Positions 37,971 to 46,991 are shown, counted from the first letter of the stretch. The stretch: 64,000 nt of DNA from JANQOH01 sp965243325 (GCA_965243325.1 CBDEUQ010000003.1:1550001-1614000); one strand, 5' to 3'. Numbers and translations are program-made. The notes: a model not told the origin generated them from the sequence alone.

Positions 37971-38878
37971 CAGTTCGCCCCGATGTGCCGGTCCACCGGA
38001 TTGGCCGGGTCGGCGGTCCATTCGGCGAGCGAGCCGTCGTACAGGCTCGCGTTGTCGTTGCCGAGCAGCTCGTGGGCGACGAACCAGCCGAGCGACCCCA
38101 TCTGCCCGATGTTGCAGAAGGCGATCAGCGGCGCCTCGCGGTCGAGCGCCGTCACTTCGGCGACGTGCTCGAGCACAGGCGCGCTCTGGAAGCGGCCGTC
38201 GGGAGTGGTCAGCCACGTGATCGGCACGTTGTCGGCGCCCGGCAGGGTGCCCGCACGGGCTGCGACGCCGGCCTTGTTGATGCCCGCATAGTGATCCGAC
38301 AGGCGGTTGTCGATCAGCCGTGCGCCGCTCTCGTCCGCCGCCGCCACGTCGGCGGCGGTCGCCAGGAGGCCGGGTCGCAAGGCGGCCGAGAAGGTCCGCG
38401 GCGGACGTGCCGCCCCCTCTCCCTGATCGAGCGGCAGCGACCTGTCGGCGCGGAAGGCGGCGAAACCGCCGTCGAGCACCGAGACCCCGTCGTGGCCGAG
38501 AACCTTGAACGTCCAGTAGACCCGCGTCGCCACGGTCGCCGCACCGGGGCCCCCGCCGGGGCCGACGACGACCACATGGTCGTCGTTGCCGATGCCGATG
38601 CCGCCGATCAGCGCCGCCGCGTCCGCGACGTCCGGCAGCATGCCGGGAACCCCGTCGCGCATGGTGCGCCAGCCGTCGGCGGCGAAGCTCGAATGCACCG
38701 AGCAGGCGATGTGCCCGCGCTGGAACGCACGCGGGTTCGACCTCACGTCCAGTACGACGACGCCGTCATCGCAGGCGCGCTCGGCGACCCACTCGGGCGT
38801 GACGAGGGGGCCGGCGTCGATGGCGTGCGCGGCCGCGGGGACGAGCACGCCGAAAGCGATCAGGCAGAACCGGAAAAT
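37970..38878 (-). CDS. Exported two-domain rhodanese/3-mercaptopyruvate sulfurtransferase-type protein
   Basis: About 302 aa. A hydrophobic leader (FRFCLIAFGVLVPAAAHA) suggests export. The first rhodanese domain has VVLDVRSNPRAFQRGHI; the second carries the active-site loop FCNIGQMGS with the persulfide Cys. No ATG precedes the signal. I propose ATT at 38878, with AGGAG 7 bases upstream, as the start; a GTG at 38929 is open but has no ribosome site and would give a long n-region. Coupled to the HtrA-like gene. It probably transfers sulfur in the periplasm. Confidence 0.82.
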   Translation of the reverse strand: MFRFCLIAFGVLVPAAAHAIDAGPLVTPEWVAERACDDGVVVLDVRSNPRAFQRGHIACSVHSSFAADGWRTMRDGVPGMLPDVADAAALIGGIGIGNDDHVVVVGPGGGPGAATVATRVYWTFKVLGHDGVSVLDGGFAAFRADRSLPLDQGEGAARPPRTFSAALRPGLLATAADVAAADESGARLIDNRLSDHYAGINKAGVAARAGTLPGADNVPITWLTTPDGRFQSAPVLEHVAEVTALDREAPLIAFCNIGQMGSLGWFVAHELLGNDNASLYDGSLAEWTADPANPVDRHIGAN

Positions 38879-39019
38879 GGCCCGTCTCCTAGTTCCCGTC
38901 TCGATGCCCGCCAGTCTATGCTTCGGCACCGACTTGGCGCAAATGGTCAGGCCGCGGCGACCGACTTCCAACGTTCGGCGCGGCGGCGAGGGCGGCGGGG
39001 AAACCGAGAGAGGGTGGCG

Positions 39020-39823
39020 ATGCCGACACTGGACACCGCGGGCGGGCCGCTGTGGTACGACACGATCGACCTGTTGCCGCCGTGGGAGGCGAATCCGGAA
39101 ACGGTGCTGTTCCACCACGGAGTCGGCATCGACCATGGAATCTGGTGTCGCTGGCCGCCGGTTCTCGCTGGCCGGTTCCGCCTTCTGCTCATGGACATGC
39201 GCGGCTACGGCCGCTCCGCGCGGGCGGCGAACGGGCATGCGTGGTCGATGGAGGGGCTGGCAGCGGACGTGCTCGCCGTCGCCGACGCCGCCGGCGCCGA
39301 GCGGTTCCATTTCGTCGGCGAATCGCTCGGCGGCGCCCTCGGCTACCATCTGGCGATCCACCACGGCGCGCGCCTGCACAGCCTGACGGCGTGCACCGCG
39401 CCGCACCGCGGCGGCAGCGTCCGCGGCCTGCCGGACTGGCGCGGCATCGTCGAATCCCGCGGCATGACGGCGTGGTCGCAGATGATGATGGAGCGCCGCT
39501 TCGCTCCCGGCGCGCTCGGCGAGCGCCAGTGGCGCTGGTTCGACGGCGTGCAGCGGGCGTGCGACCCGGACGTCGTACTCGGGCAGGGAGACATGCTCGC
39601 CGACGTGGATCTCACCGACGACCTGCCGCGCATAGCCGTGCCGACGCTGATGATCGCCGGCGACCGCAGCCCGTTCCTGCCGCCGCCGGTGCTCGCCGAC
39701 ACGCACGCCCGGGTCCCCGGCGCGGCGCTGCGGCTGTTCGACGGCCCGCGCCACGGCGTCGTGCTGTCGCACGGCGCCGTGGCCGCCGGCACGATGCTCG
39801 ACTTCCTCGATTCGCGGACCTGA
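39020..39823 (+). CDS. Alpha/beta-fold hydrolase
   Basis: 267 aa. The nucleophile elbow GESLGG, the acid in MIAGDRSPFLPP and the final PRHGVVLSHG histidine form the triad; HHGVGIDHGIW is the oxyanion region. It resembles beta-ketoadipate enol-lactone hydrolase and esterase branches of the superfamily, but the sequence does not settle a substrate. The ATG at 39020 is preceded by GAGAGAGGG. It stands alone between the rhodanese and the PuuD-like gene. Confidence 0.88.
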   Translation: MPTLDTAGGPLWYDTIDLLPPWEANPETVLFHHGVGIDHGIWCRWPPVLAGRFRLLLMDMRGYGRSARAANGHAWSMEGLAADVLAVADAAGAERFHFVGESLGGALGYHLAIHHGARLHSLTACTAPHRGGSVRGLPDWRGIVESRGMTAWSQMMMERRFAPGALGERQWRWFDGVQRACDPDVVLGQGDMLADVDLTDDLPRIAVPTLMIAGDRSPFLPPPVLADTHARVPGAALRLFDGPRHGVVLSHGAVAAGTMLDFLDSRT

Positions 39824-39856
39824 GCCGCGGCGCCGACGCCCGGCCCGGTTACCGAC

Positions 39857-40360
39857 TCAGTATATGTTCTGCGCCGAAACCATGGCGTAGAGCATTGGGA
39901 TCGACAGCATCGTGTTGATCCGCGAGGTCAGCATCGCCTTGCGCGCAGCCGCCGGCTTGGCGTCGGCCTCGGCGTCGACGATCCCGAGAGCGATCTTCTG
40001 GTTCGGCCAGATGATGAACCAGACGTTGAACGCCATGATCAACCCGAGCCACATGCCGATGCCGATTGCCGTGTGCTTCGCCACACCGTCGGCGAAGCCG
40101 ATCGCCAGCGCCTGGCCGAGGTAGCCGTTCATCCACGCGACGATGAGGCCGGTAACCACCGTCGACAGCGCCGCCCAGCGGAACCAGAACAGGGCCGAGG
40201 GGGCGATGAACTTGCCGACCGCCGGCTTCAGATCGTCGGGAATCTTCGGCATCGTCGGGATCTGCACGAAGTTGAAGTACCACAGCAGACCGATCCACAT
40301 GATGCCGCTCAGGACGTGCAGATAGCGGAACAGAAACGCCCAAAACGCATGATCTTCCAC
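39857..40360 (-). CDS. PuuD-like (urate hydroxylase N-terminal domain) membrane protein
   Basis: 167 aa with four or five membrane segments. FLFRYLHVLSGIMWIGLLWYFNFVQIPTMP and HTAIGIGMWLGLIMAFNVWFIIWPNQ match the membrane domain of PuuD-type urate hydroxylases, with conserved histidines that may bind heme. The cytochrome c domain of full-length PuuD is absent. Stand-alone forms are widespread and their role is unproven. A 29-codon membrane ORF lies upstream on the same strand. Confidence 0.8.
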   Translation of the reverse strand: MEDHAFWAFLFRYLHVLSGIMWIGLLWYFNFVQIPTMPKIPDDLKPAVGKFIAPSALFWFRWAALSTVVTGLIVAWMNGYLGQALAIGFADGVAKHTAIGIGMWLGLIMAFNVWFIIWPNQKIALGIVDAEADAKPAAARKAMLTSRINTMLSIPMLYAMVSAQNIY

Positions 40361-40398
40361 CCTGGGTCTCCTTGCTTTCTGGGTTGTCCGGCCGCCCG

Positions 40399-40488
40399 TC
40401 AGCCGACGACTGCGAGCACGACGGCGAGGACGACGGTGAGAACGACTCCCGCAATCACCGTGTTCTGCAGCGATTCAAGCACTTTCAT
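40399..40488 (-). CDS. 29-aa hydrophobic microprotein
   Basis: MKVLESLQNTVIAGVV followed by a Val/Leu/Ala-rich span ending AVVG. One predicted membrane helix after a short charged head. GGAGGAG lies about 9 bases upstream of the ATG, one of the clearest ribosome sites in the window, and the PuuD-like gene follows 38 bases downstream on the same strand. No family is recognised. Expression is inferred from the ribosome site and composition. Confidence 0.5.
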   Translation of the reverse strand: MKVLESLQNTVIAGVVLTVVLAVVLAVVG

Positions 40489-40783
40489 CGAATGGGTCTC
40501 CTCCATCTCCGGTCGCGCAGCGCACGGGCGGCCGAATCGACCGCCGGGCAAGGAATCTTAGCGCGCCGCGGGCGGCGGCGCAAAAGGCGCGCGGACAGCG
40601 ACCCGGTCTGCGTTTCCGGCATGGGAGACGTGACTGCATCCTCGACGAAACGCCGTGCCGCGCGAGCCCGCCCCGCGGGTGCGATTGTACCTGCCGGCAA
40701 TGCGCGGTTCTGATACATACGCCTCTCCGCGCTCCGGGGCGCCGCCGCCCCTCTCCACCGCGCCAACGAACGGGAACTCCGCC

Positions 40784-41995
40784 ATGGCCGGACCGCTTGC
40801 CGGGTTGAAAGTGCTCGATCTCTCGCGATTCGTCGCCGGACCCCTCTGCGCCATGATGCTCGGCGACATGGGCGCCGACGTGGTCAAGGTGGAGAAGCCG
40901 GGCGACGGCGACCCGACGCGCGGCGCGCCGTTGAAGCATGGCGACGACAGCCTGTTCGCCGCCGTCTTCAACCGCAACAAGCGCAGCCTCGCGCTGGAGG
41001 TGCGCAACGCGGCGGCGCAGGAGCTCGTGCGCGCGCTGGCGGCGGAAGCGGACGTGCTGGTCGAGAACTTCCGGCCCGGGGTGATGGAGGCGATGGGATG
41101 CGGCTGGCCGGCGCTGCGGGCGGCGAACCCGCGGCTGATCATGGCGCGCATCTCCGGCTACGGCCAGAACGGCCCGCACGCGATGCGGCCGTGCTTCGAC
41201 GCCGTGGCGCAGGCGGCGAGCGGGCTGATGACGATCACCGGCGCCGCAGACGGCCCGCCGACGCTGTGCGGGACAACGGTGATCGACCATGCGACGGGGC
41301 TGCACGCGCTGGCCGGCATTCTGGCGGCGCTGCAGGCACGTCACGCGAACGGGGAGGGGCAGCTCGTCGACGTGGCGCTGCTCGACAGCGCGCTGTCGCT
41401 GATGATGACGGCGGTGCCCGCGACGGCCCTGTACGGGGCGGCGCCCGTACGCCAGGGCAACCGCGACCGCCACGGCGCGCCGGCCAACACGTTTCCCTGC
41501 GCCGACGGAGCGCTGGTCTACATCGTCGCCGGCGGCGACGACCGGTTCGCCCGGCTGGCGCGGGCGATGGGGCGGCCCGATCTGCCGGGCGAGGCGCGGT
41601 TCGCCGACAACGACTCGCGGCTGGCGAACGCCGTCGCGCTGGAAGCCGAGATCGCGGCGTGGACGCGGACGATGGACGCGGCGGTGCTGTGCGAGCGCCT
41701 CGCGGCGGCGCAGATTCCGGCGGGCAAGGTCTCGACGGTGGAGGAGATGCTGGAGAACCCGCAGCTGCGCCACCGCGGCCAGATCGTCGAGGTCGACCAT
41801 CCAGGTGCGAGTCCGGTGCCGATGCAGGGTTTCGTGGCCAAGCTCTCGAGCACGCCGCAGGCGATTCGCCGCGGCCTGCCGGCGACCGGCGAGCACACGG
41901 CGGACGTTCTCGCCGACTGGCTCGGGTGCGACGCCGGCGACGTGGAGCGCTACGCCGCGCGCGGCGCTTTCGCCGAGACCGGCGGGGTGGCGTAG
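40784..41995 (+). CDS. CaiB/BaiF-family CoA transferase
   Basis: 403 aa class III CoA transferase, moving CoA between carboxylic acids through an aspartyl-CoA thioester. Typical start LAGLKVLDLSRFVAGPLCAMMLGDMGADVVKVEKPGDGD; the catalytic Asp lies in VIDHATGLHAL; further marks are GEGQLVDVALLDSAL and NPQLRHRGQIVEV. The ATG was chosen at the family start; the frame extends 43 codons upstream. Substrate acid unknown. It stands alone. Confidence 0.92.
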   Translation: MAGPLAGLKVLDLSRFVAGPLCAMMLGDMGADVVKVEKPGDGDPTRGAPLKHGDDSLFAAVFNRNKRSLALEVRNAAAQELVRALAAEADVLVENFRPGVMEAMGCGWPALRAANPRLIMARISGYGQNGPHAMRPCFDAVAQAASGLMTITGAADGPPTLCGTTVIDHATGLHALAGILAALQARHANGEGQLVDVALLDSALSLMMTAVPATALYGAAPVRQGNRDRHGAPANTFPCADGALVYIVAGGDDRFARLARAMGRPDLPGEARFADNDSRLANAVALEAEIAAWTRTMDAAVLCERLAAAQIPAGKVSTVEEMLENPQLRHRGQIVEVDHPGASPVPMQGFVAKLSSTPQAIRRGLPATGEHTADVLADWLGCDAGDVERYAARGAFAETGGVA

Positions 41996-42034
41996 CGCGC
42001 CCGCCGGGCCTCCGCCGGCGGGCGGCGGCGGGGG

Positions 42035-42799
42035 CTACACCAGGTCGAACGGCGTGCCGACGACGGTGACGCGGCCGTCCGCCGCCGGCAGGCCGAGGCC
42101 GCGGGCGGCGCGCGCGACGGCGGCGGCATCGGCGGTGCGCAGGGCCACCGAGACGATTCCCGGCCCGCGCTCGTCGGAGATCGGAACAAAGCGCACGGCG
42201 GCGTTGTCGAGGTCGAGCGCGAACGCCGTGCCGTCGCGGCGCAGCGGGGTGTCGATCAGGTCGCACCACAGGCGCGCGGTGGCCTCCGGATCGGCGGCCT
42301 GGATGGTCACTCCGGCGAGCCCGGTCACGCGTTCCGTCCGCACGCGATCGCGCCAGTCGTCGCCGGCCGGCGGCCAGTCGGCCATCGGCGTGCGGCGGTC
42401 GGCGAGGCCGGGCACCGAATCCATCGTCAGCAGGACGCCGCCGCAGTCGCGCGGGTGGAACTGCGTCGCGACATAGCCGGGGCGGTCGATGCGCCAGACA
42501 TCGCGCACGCCGCGCGCGGCGACGCGGGCGCGGGCCTCAAGAGCGTCGTCGCAATGAAGGATCACCATGTAGCCGCCGTCGCCGCCGCGGCGGTCGATAT
42601 AGCGTTCCGCCGACGTGCCGGCCTCTTTCGGCGACACGATCTCGAGGAATTCGCCGCCGACCGGCACGACCACGTTGTGCAGGCCCCATGTGCCCACCTC
42701 CGGGTCGCGGTAGGCGACCTCGATGGCGAATGTCTCGCACAACGCGCGACTCGTCGTCTCGAGATCGCGCGCCACCAGGCAGATCTGGCGCAGTCTCAT
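42035..42799 (-). CDS. VOC/glyoxalase-like domain protein
   Basis: 254 aa. Begins MRLRQICLVARDLETT, the first beta strand of a VOC module, then WGLHNVVVPVGGEFLEIVSP and FHPRDCGGVLLTMDSV; a second half repeats the fold (LAGVTIQAADPEATARLWCDLI). These proteins bind a metal and handle small metabolites. It converges on the CoA transferase, so it is not in its operon. Function not predictable. Confidence 0.8.
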   Translation of the reverse strand: MRLRQICLVARDLETTSRALCETFAIEVAYRDPEVGTWGLHNVVVPVGGEFLEIVSPKEAGTSAERYIDRRGGDGGYMVILHCDDALEARARVAARGVRDVWRIDRPGYVATQFHPRDCGGVLLTMDSVPGLADRRTPMADWPPAGDDWRDRVRTERVTGLAGVTIQAADPEATARLWCDLIDTPLRRDGTAFALDLDNAAVRFVPISDERGPGIVSVALRTADAAAVARAARGLGLPAADGRVTVVGTPFDLV

Positions 42800-42947
42800 G
42801 GCCGTTCCCCGCTAAGGATGTTGTCGGCAAGGCGGATTGCCGGGCCCTTGTAGCACATCGACCGGCGGCCTCCGCAGCGGTCGCGGCGCTTCCCCGCGCC
42901 GGCGCGCAGGGGTGTTTCCCGTCCCGTCGGCCCGCATCGCGCCGCGT

Positions 42948-43073
42948 GCGCGGTCTCGGCGGTTTTCCATGCTCGTGCGCGATGGCGTCCTTCGGCATAT
43001 CTTCGTCGAAGACCTGAACGACACGGGCGACCCGTACGCAGTCAGCGATGCCCAGCCGATGCTCATGCAACTG
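42948..43073 (+). pseudogene. C-terminal remnant of a Prx5-type peroxiredoxin
   Basis: The frame reads RARSRRFSMLVRDGVLRHIFVEDLNDTGDPYAVSDAQPMLMQL, matching the last ~40 residues of 1-Cys/atypical 2-Cys Prx5 proteins (TRSRRYSMLV.DGVV..L.VE...F.VSDAE.ML). The rest of the protein, including the peroxidatic Cys motif, is not found upstream in any frame. It is a truncated relic in the gap 42800-43203, which otherwise holds nothing I recognise apart from the promoter area of the deaminase gene. Confidence 0.55.
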
Positions 43074-43203
43074 TCCGGAAACGGCGCGGCGGGCGGCTGG
43101 CCGGCCGGATCGCGCCCGGGACGCGGGCGGCGCCCCGTCGCCGGCGGCCGCCTGCGCGGGCGCGCGCGGGCCGGTCCGGCGACGGCGGGCGTAAGGCGGA
43201 CCG

Positions 43204-44259
43204 ATGCGACCGACGGAAGGCGATGCCGCGCGCCGGGCGTGGCTCGCGGCGCTCCCGAAGGCCGAGCTGCACCTGCATCTCGAAGGCGCGATCCCGCTCG
43301 ATGCGCTGTGGACCCTGATCCGCAAGTACGGCGGCGACGCGGAGGTCGCCGACCTGCCGACGCTCCGCCGCCGCCTGACCTACGCGGACTTCCCGGCCTT
43401 CATCGCCGCGTGGGTCTGGAAGAACGGTTTCCTGCGCTCCTACGAGGACTTCGTCTTCATCGCCGAATCGGTGGCGCGATCGCTTGCCGGCCAGAACGTG
43501 CGTTACGCCGAGCTGTTCTTCTCCCCTGCCCGCTTCGCGCCGCGCGGGCTCGAGCCCGCGCGGCTGGCGGAAGCGATCCGGCGCGGCCTCGACCGGGTGC
43601 CCGACATCGAGACCTGGCTCATCGCCGACCTTGTGCGCGATCTCGGGCCGGACAGCGCGCGCGATACCGTCGCCGCGGCGGCGGAGGCGCGCGAGTTCGG
43701 CGTCGTCGGCATCGGCATGGGCGGGTCGGAGCATGCGGTGCCGCCGGAACCGTTCGCCGAGGCGTTCGAAGCGGCGCGGCGGCACGGGTTCCGCACCACC
43801 GTCCACGCCGGCGAGGCGGCGGGGGCGGACAGCGTTCGCGCGGCGCTCGACGCACTGGCGCCTGACCGCGTCGGCCACGCGACGCGGGCGGAGGAGGATC
43901 CGGCCCTGATCGACCGCTTCGCGGCGAGCCGCCTGCCGCTCGAGCTGTGCCCGCTGTCGAACGTCGCGACGGGGGTCGTCCCGGAGCTTGCGGCGCACCC
44001 GGTTCGCCGGTACTGGGAGCGCGGGCTGAACGTCTCGATCAACACCGACGACCCGGGCATGTTCCACAACAGCCTCGCCGGGGAATATGCGGCGCTCATG
44101 GACACGTTCGGCTTCACGCCGGCAGAGATTCGCGCCCTGGTGGGTCAGGCGCTCGACGCCGCGTGGCGGCCGGGGGGAAGCGCGCCGCTTCGCGAACGCT
44201 TCGCGGTCGACGCGGACCCGCCGCCGCCGCTCTCGCAGGAAGGACCGATGTCATGCTGA
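43204..44259 (+). CDS. add: Adenosine/adenine deaminase family protein
   Basis: 351 aa amidohydrolase that deaminates adenosine or a related adenine compound. Zinc ligands and catalytic residues are in ELHLHLEGA, TVHAGEAAG, VGHATRA, ELCPLSNVATG and NTDDPGMFHN. Members of this subfamily may act on adenosine, adenine or aminodeoxyfutalosine; I cannot discriminate. The last 7 bases overlap the next gene, so the GST-like gene is probably co-translated. Confidence 0.88.
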   Translation: MRPTEGDAARRAWLAALPKAELHLHLEGAIPLDALWTLIRKYGGDAEVADLPTLRRRLTYADFPAFIAAWVWKNGFLRSYEDFVFIAESVARSLAGQNVRYAELFFSPARFAPRGLEPARLAEAIRRGLDRVPDIETWLIADLVRDLGPDSARDTVAAAAEAREFGVVGIGMGGSEHAVPPEPFAEAFEAARRHGFRTTVHAGEAAGADSVRAALDALAPDRVGHATRAEEDPALIDRFAASRLPLELCPLSNVATGVVPELAAHPVRRYWERGLNVSINTDDPGMFHNSLAGEYAALMDTFGFTPAEIRALVGQALDAAWRPGGSAPLRERFAVDADPPPPLSQEGPMSC

Positions 44260-44873
44260 AAATCTGGGGACGGCGCAATTCGTCGAACGTGCAGAAGGTG
44301 ATGTGGTGCTGCGGCGAGCTCGGCCTCGCGTACGACCGCGAGGACGCGGGCGGGCCGTTCGGGCGGACGCGCGACGCCGACATGCTCGCACGCAACCCCA
44401 ACGCGCGCGTGCCGACGGTGGACGACGACGGCCTCGTGCTGTGGGAGAGCAACGTCATCGTCCGCTATCTCGCTGCCCTTCACGACCCCGGCGGCCTGTG
44501 GCCGGAGGATCCGCGCGCCCGCGCCGAGGCCGACCGCTGGATGGACTGGCAGCAGACGACGGTCGCGGGGCCGCTGACGACGATCTTCTGGGGCCAGGTG
44601 CGCGAGCCGGGGCGCTTCGGCGCCGAAGAGATCGCCGCGGCGGCCGCCGCCGCCGTGCCGGTCTGGCGGATCGCCGACCGGCGCCTCGAAGCGAGCGATT
44701 GGCTCGGCGGCGACCGCTTCACGATGGCGGACATTCCGCTCGGCGTGCTCGCCCGGCGCTGGTTCGAGCTCGCCATCGACCGCCCCGCCATGCCGGCGCT
44801 CGAAGCGTGGTACGCGCGGCTCCGCGAGAGGCCCGCCTTTGCCGAGCACATCCTCGCGGTGCCGATGACCTGA
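44253..44873 (+). CDS. Glutathione S-transferase family protein
   Basis: 206 aa. The N-terminal thioredoxin fold has KIWGRRNSSNVQKVMWCCGELGL with a serine at the catalytic position, NPNARVPTVDDDGLVLWESNVIVRYL (glutathione site), and a helical C-terminal domain with LGGDRFTMADIPLG. The ATG at 44253 overlaps the deaminase stop; GGAAGG lies upstream. Substrate unknown. Confidence 0.9.
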   Translation: MLKIWGRRNSSNVQKVMWCCGELGLAYDREDAGGPFGRTRDADMLARNPNARVPTVDDDGLVLWESNVIVRYLAALHDPGGLWPEDPRARAEADRWMDWQQTTVAGPLTTIFWGQVREPGRFGAEEIAAAAAAAVPVWRIADRRLEASDWLGGDRFTMADIPLGVLARRWFELAIDRPAMPALEAWYARLRERPAFAEHILAVPMT

Positions 44874-44881
44874 GCCGCACC

Positions 44882-46189
44882 TCAGCCGTCGAGCAGCCGC
44901 CTGAGGTGCGCCGCGACGTCGCCGCGGGGCACCGCCGCCTGGGCGCCGCTCGCGAGGTCCTTGACCACCGCCGTCCCCGCGGCGCGTTCGTCGGGGCCTT
45001 CGACGACGGCGAAGCGGCAGCCGCGGTCGTCGGCGGTCCTGAACTGGCGGCGGAGCCCTCCGCCCGCGAGGTCGATCTCCGCCGCGATGCCGGCGGCGCG
45101 GATGGCGTCGGCAAGGTCGAGCGCGCGTCCGGCGTCGCCGTCGTCCCACACGGTGACGTAGGCGCGCGGCTCCGGCGCCGCGTCGCCGTCGTCGAGCAGT
45201 GACAGGATGCGCTCGATGCCGAGCGAGCCGCCGCACACCGGCACGCGGTCCTTCAGGAACATGCCGCAGAGGTCGTCGTAGCGGCCGCCGCCGGCGATCG
45301 ATCCGCTCGCGCCCGCCGCGGCGAACTCGAAGATCGGCCCCGTGTAGTAGTCGAGGCCGCGCGCCAGCGTCGGGTCGAAGACGATGCGCGCGCCGCCGGC
45401 GAGGCGCGGCGCGGCATGGCGGAGCACCGTGTCGACCTCGGCGAGGCCGGCGGCGCCGGCTTCGGAGCCGGCGAGGCGGCTGCGCACGGCGTCGGCGAAA
45501 GCGCCGCCGCCGATGTCGCGGCCGAGCGCGTCGACGGCCTCCGGCGCGACGCCGCGCCCGGCGAGCTCGGCGGCAACGCGCGCAAGGCCGATCTTGTCGA
45601 GCTTGTCGAGCGCGATCAGCGCGCCGCCGTGGGCGTCTTCCGGAACGCCGTAGGCGCTCATCGCCGCGCGCAGCACGGCGCGCGAGTTGAGGCGGACGGT
45701 GGCTTCGCCCAGGCCGAGCGCCGCCAGCGCCGCCGCCATGACGACGACGACCTCGACGTCGGCGAGCCGCGAGTCGGCGCCGAAGATGTCCACGTCGCAC
45801 TGCGTGAACTCGCGGAACCGGCCCTTGCCCGGCCGTTCGCCGCGCCACACGGGGCCGATCTGGTAACGCTTGAAGACCCGCGGCAGCTCGCTGCGGCGGT
45901 GGGCGTACAGGCGCACCGCCGGCACGGTGAGGTCGTAGCGCAGCGCCAGGTCGGCCTCTCCCGCCGCCGCCTTCGGACCGCGCTTGAGAATCCGGAAAAT
46001 GAGCTTGTCACCCTCGTCGCCGTACTTGCCGGCGAGCACCTCGATGCGCTCGAATGCCGGCGTGTCGAGCGGCTCGAAGCCGTGCAGCGCGAACGTTCGC
46101 CGGACCGCGGCGAGGACGCGTTCGCGCCGGCGCATCTCGGGCGGGAGAAAGTCGCGGCTGCCCGACGGCGGGCCTGGCGGCGTGCTCAC
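44882..46189 (-). CDS. hisS: Histidyl-tRNA synthetase
   Basis: 435 aa class II synthetase. Motif 1 GFEPLDTPAFERIEVL, motif 2 FKRYQIGPVWRGERPGKGRFREFTQCDVDIFG, the histidine-binding LARGLDYYTGPIFE and motif 3 GGGRYDDL....GGSLGIERIL are all visible. The C-terminal anticodon-binding domain (AYVTVWDDG...) is shorter than in E. coli. It converges with the GST gene, with a 8-base gap. Confidence 0.95.
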   Translation of the reverse strand: MSTPPGPPSGSRDFLPPEMRRRERVLAAVRRTFALHGFEPLDTPAFERIEVLAGKYGDEGDKLIFRILKRGPKAAAGEADLALRYDLTVPAVRLYAHRRSELPRVFKRYQIGPVWRGERPGKGRFREFTQCDVDIFGADSRLADVEVVVVMAAALAALGLGEATVRLNSRAVLRAAMSAYGVPEDAHGGALIALDKLDKIGLARVAAELAGRGVAPEAVDALGRDIGGGAFADAVRSRLAGSEAGAAGLAEVDTVLRHAAPRLAGGARIVFDPTLARGLDYYTGPIFEFAAAGASGSIAGGGRYDDLCGMFLKDRVPVCGGSLGIERILSLLDDGDAAPEPRAYVTVWDDGDAGRALDLADAIRAAGIAAEIDLAGGGLRRQFRTADDRGCRFAVVEGPDERAAGTAVVKDLASGAQAAVPRGDVAAHLRRLLDG

Positions 46190-46250
46190 GTTCGGCCTCC
46201 GGAGTGCGTACGAATCGCGCGGCTCCCGCCCGAGGCCGTGCGCGGCGCCG

Positions 46251-46673
46251 TCATGCTCCGGCCCACGGGTCGATCACGTCGGCACCCGTCGTCCCGAAGT
46301 CGGCGATGTTCCCGGTGACGACCGTCATCCCGTGCACGATGGCCGTCGCGGCGATCAACGCGTCCCTTTCGGACCGCGGGTCGGGCACGTGCAGTTGCGA
46401 ACACTTCAGGGCCACGGCGGTATCGACCGGCAGTGTACGCTCCAGAAACTCGGGCAGGACATTCCGGTCCATCCAGGACCGCAGCCGTTCTCCCTGCCCG
46501 GCGTCGCGCCGCTCGATGCGCAGGATCCCGATCTCCAGCTCCATCAAGGTCAGCGCGGAAACGTAGAAGCTCGCCGCGTCCCTCTCCGCGATCCATGCGG
46601 CCACGCGGGCGTGAGCCCTGCCGTCACCGAGCTTGCGCAGCTCGGAGATCACGTTCGTGTCAAGCAGAAACAT
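46251..46673 (-). CDS. vapC: VapC-type PIN-domain toxin
   Basis: 140 aa PIN endoribonuclease. The acidic set is Asp5 (LLDTNVISE), Glu45 (LMELEIG), Asp104 (SERDALIAATA) and Asp125 (NIADF), all intact. VapC toxins cleave tRNA or rRNA; the target here is unknown. The ATG overlaps the antitoxin stop (TGATG), antitoxin first, as usual. Confidence 0.92.
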   Translation of the reverse strand: MFLLDTNVISELRKLGDGRAHARVAAWIAERDAASFYVSALTLMELEIGILRIERRDAGQGERLRSWMDRNVLPEFLERTLPVDTAVALKCSQLHVPDPRSERDALIAATAIVHGMTVVTGNIADFGTTGADVIDPWAGA

Positions 46674-46927
46674 CAGGACAGATCGGGCGGCGGGATTCCG
46701 ATGCGGACGCGCGGCGGTTCGAACTCGATATCCGCCAGGCCCGGCATGGACAGTGCGTCAGCCAGGCTTCGGCCCTGTCCCGCCAGCCGCCGGTATTCCT
46801 CGATGCTGAGCAGCACATGCGCCGGCTTGCCGCGGTCCGTGATGAGGACCGGCCCCGACTTCGCCGCCTTCTTGGCGCGTCCGACGTTCTGATTGAGTTC
46901 TCGGCTCGTTACGGTCGTGATGGTCAT
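46673..46927 (-). CDS. vapB: Phd/YefM-family antitoxin
   Basis: 84 aa. ITTVTSRELNQNVGRAKKAAKSGPVLITDRGKPAHVLLSIEEYRRL is a complete Phd/YefM DNA-binding fold; the C-terminal end (LADIEFEPPRVRIGIPPPDLS) is the probable toxin-binding segment. I chose the ATG at 46927, the family start, over one 17 codons upstream. It neutralises the coupled VapC and probably represses the operon. Confidence 0.9.
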   Translation of the reverse strand: MTITTVTSRELNQNVGRAKKAAKSGPVLITDRGKPAHVLLSIEEYRRLAGQGRSLADALSMPGLADIEFEPPRVRIGIPPPDLS

Positions 46928-46941
46928 GGAAAGCCCCGGCA

Positions 46942-46961
46942 ATGTAGGCATGTAACTACAT
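46942..46961. promoter_or_regulatory. Inverted repeat upstream of vapB, candidate autoregulatory operator
   Basis: ATGTAG-(8 nt)-CTACAT is a perfect 6-bp dyad 15 bases upstream of the antitoxin ATG, in an AT-rich pocket. Phd/YefM antitoxins bind such palindromes to repress their own operon. The symmetry is seen; binding is inferred. Confidence 0.45.
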
Positions 46962-46991
46962 ATGCAGCGGCCGCGCAAGAGCGAGAAGCCG

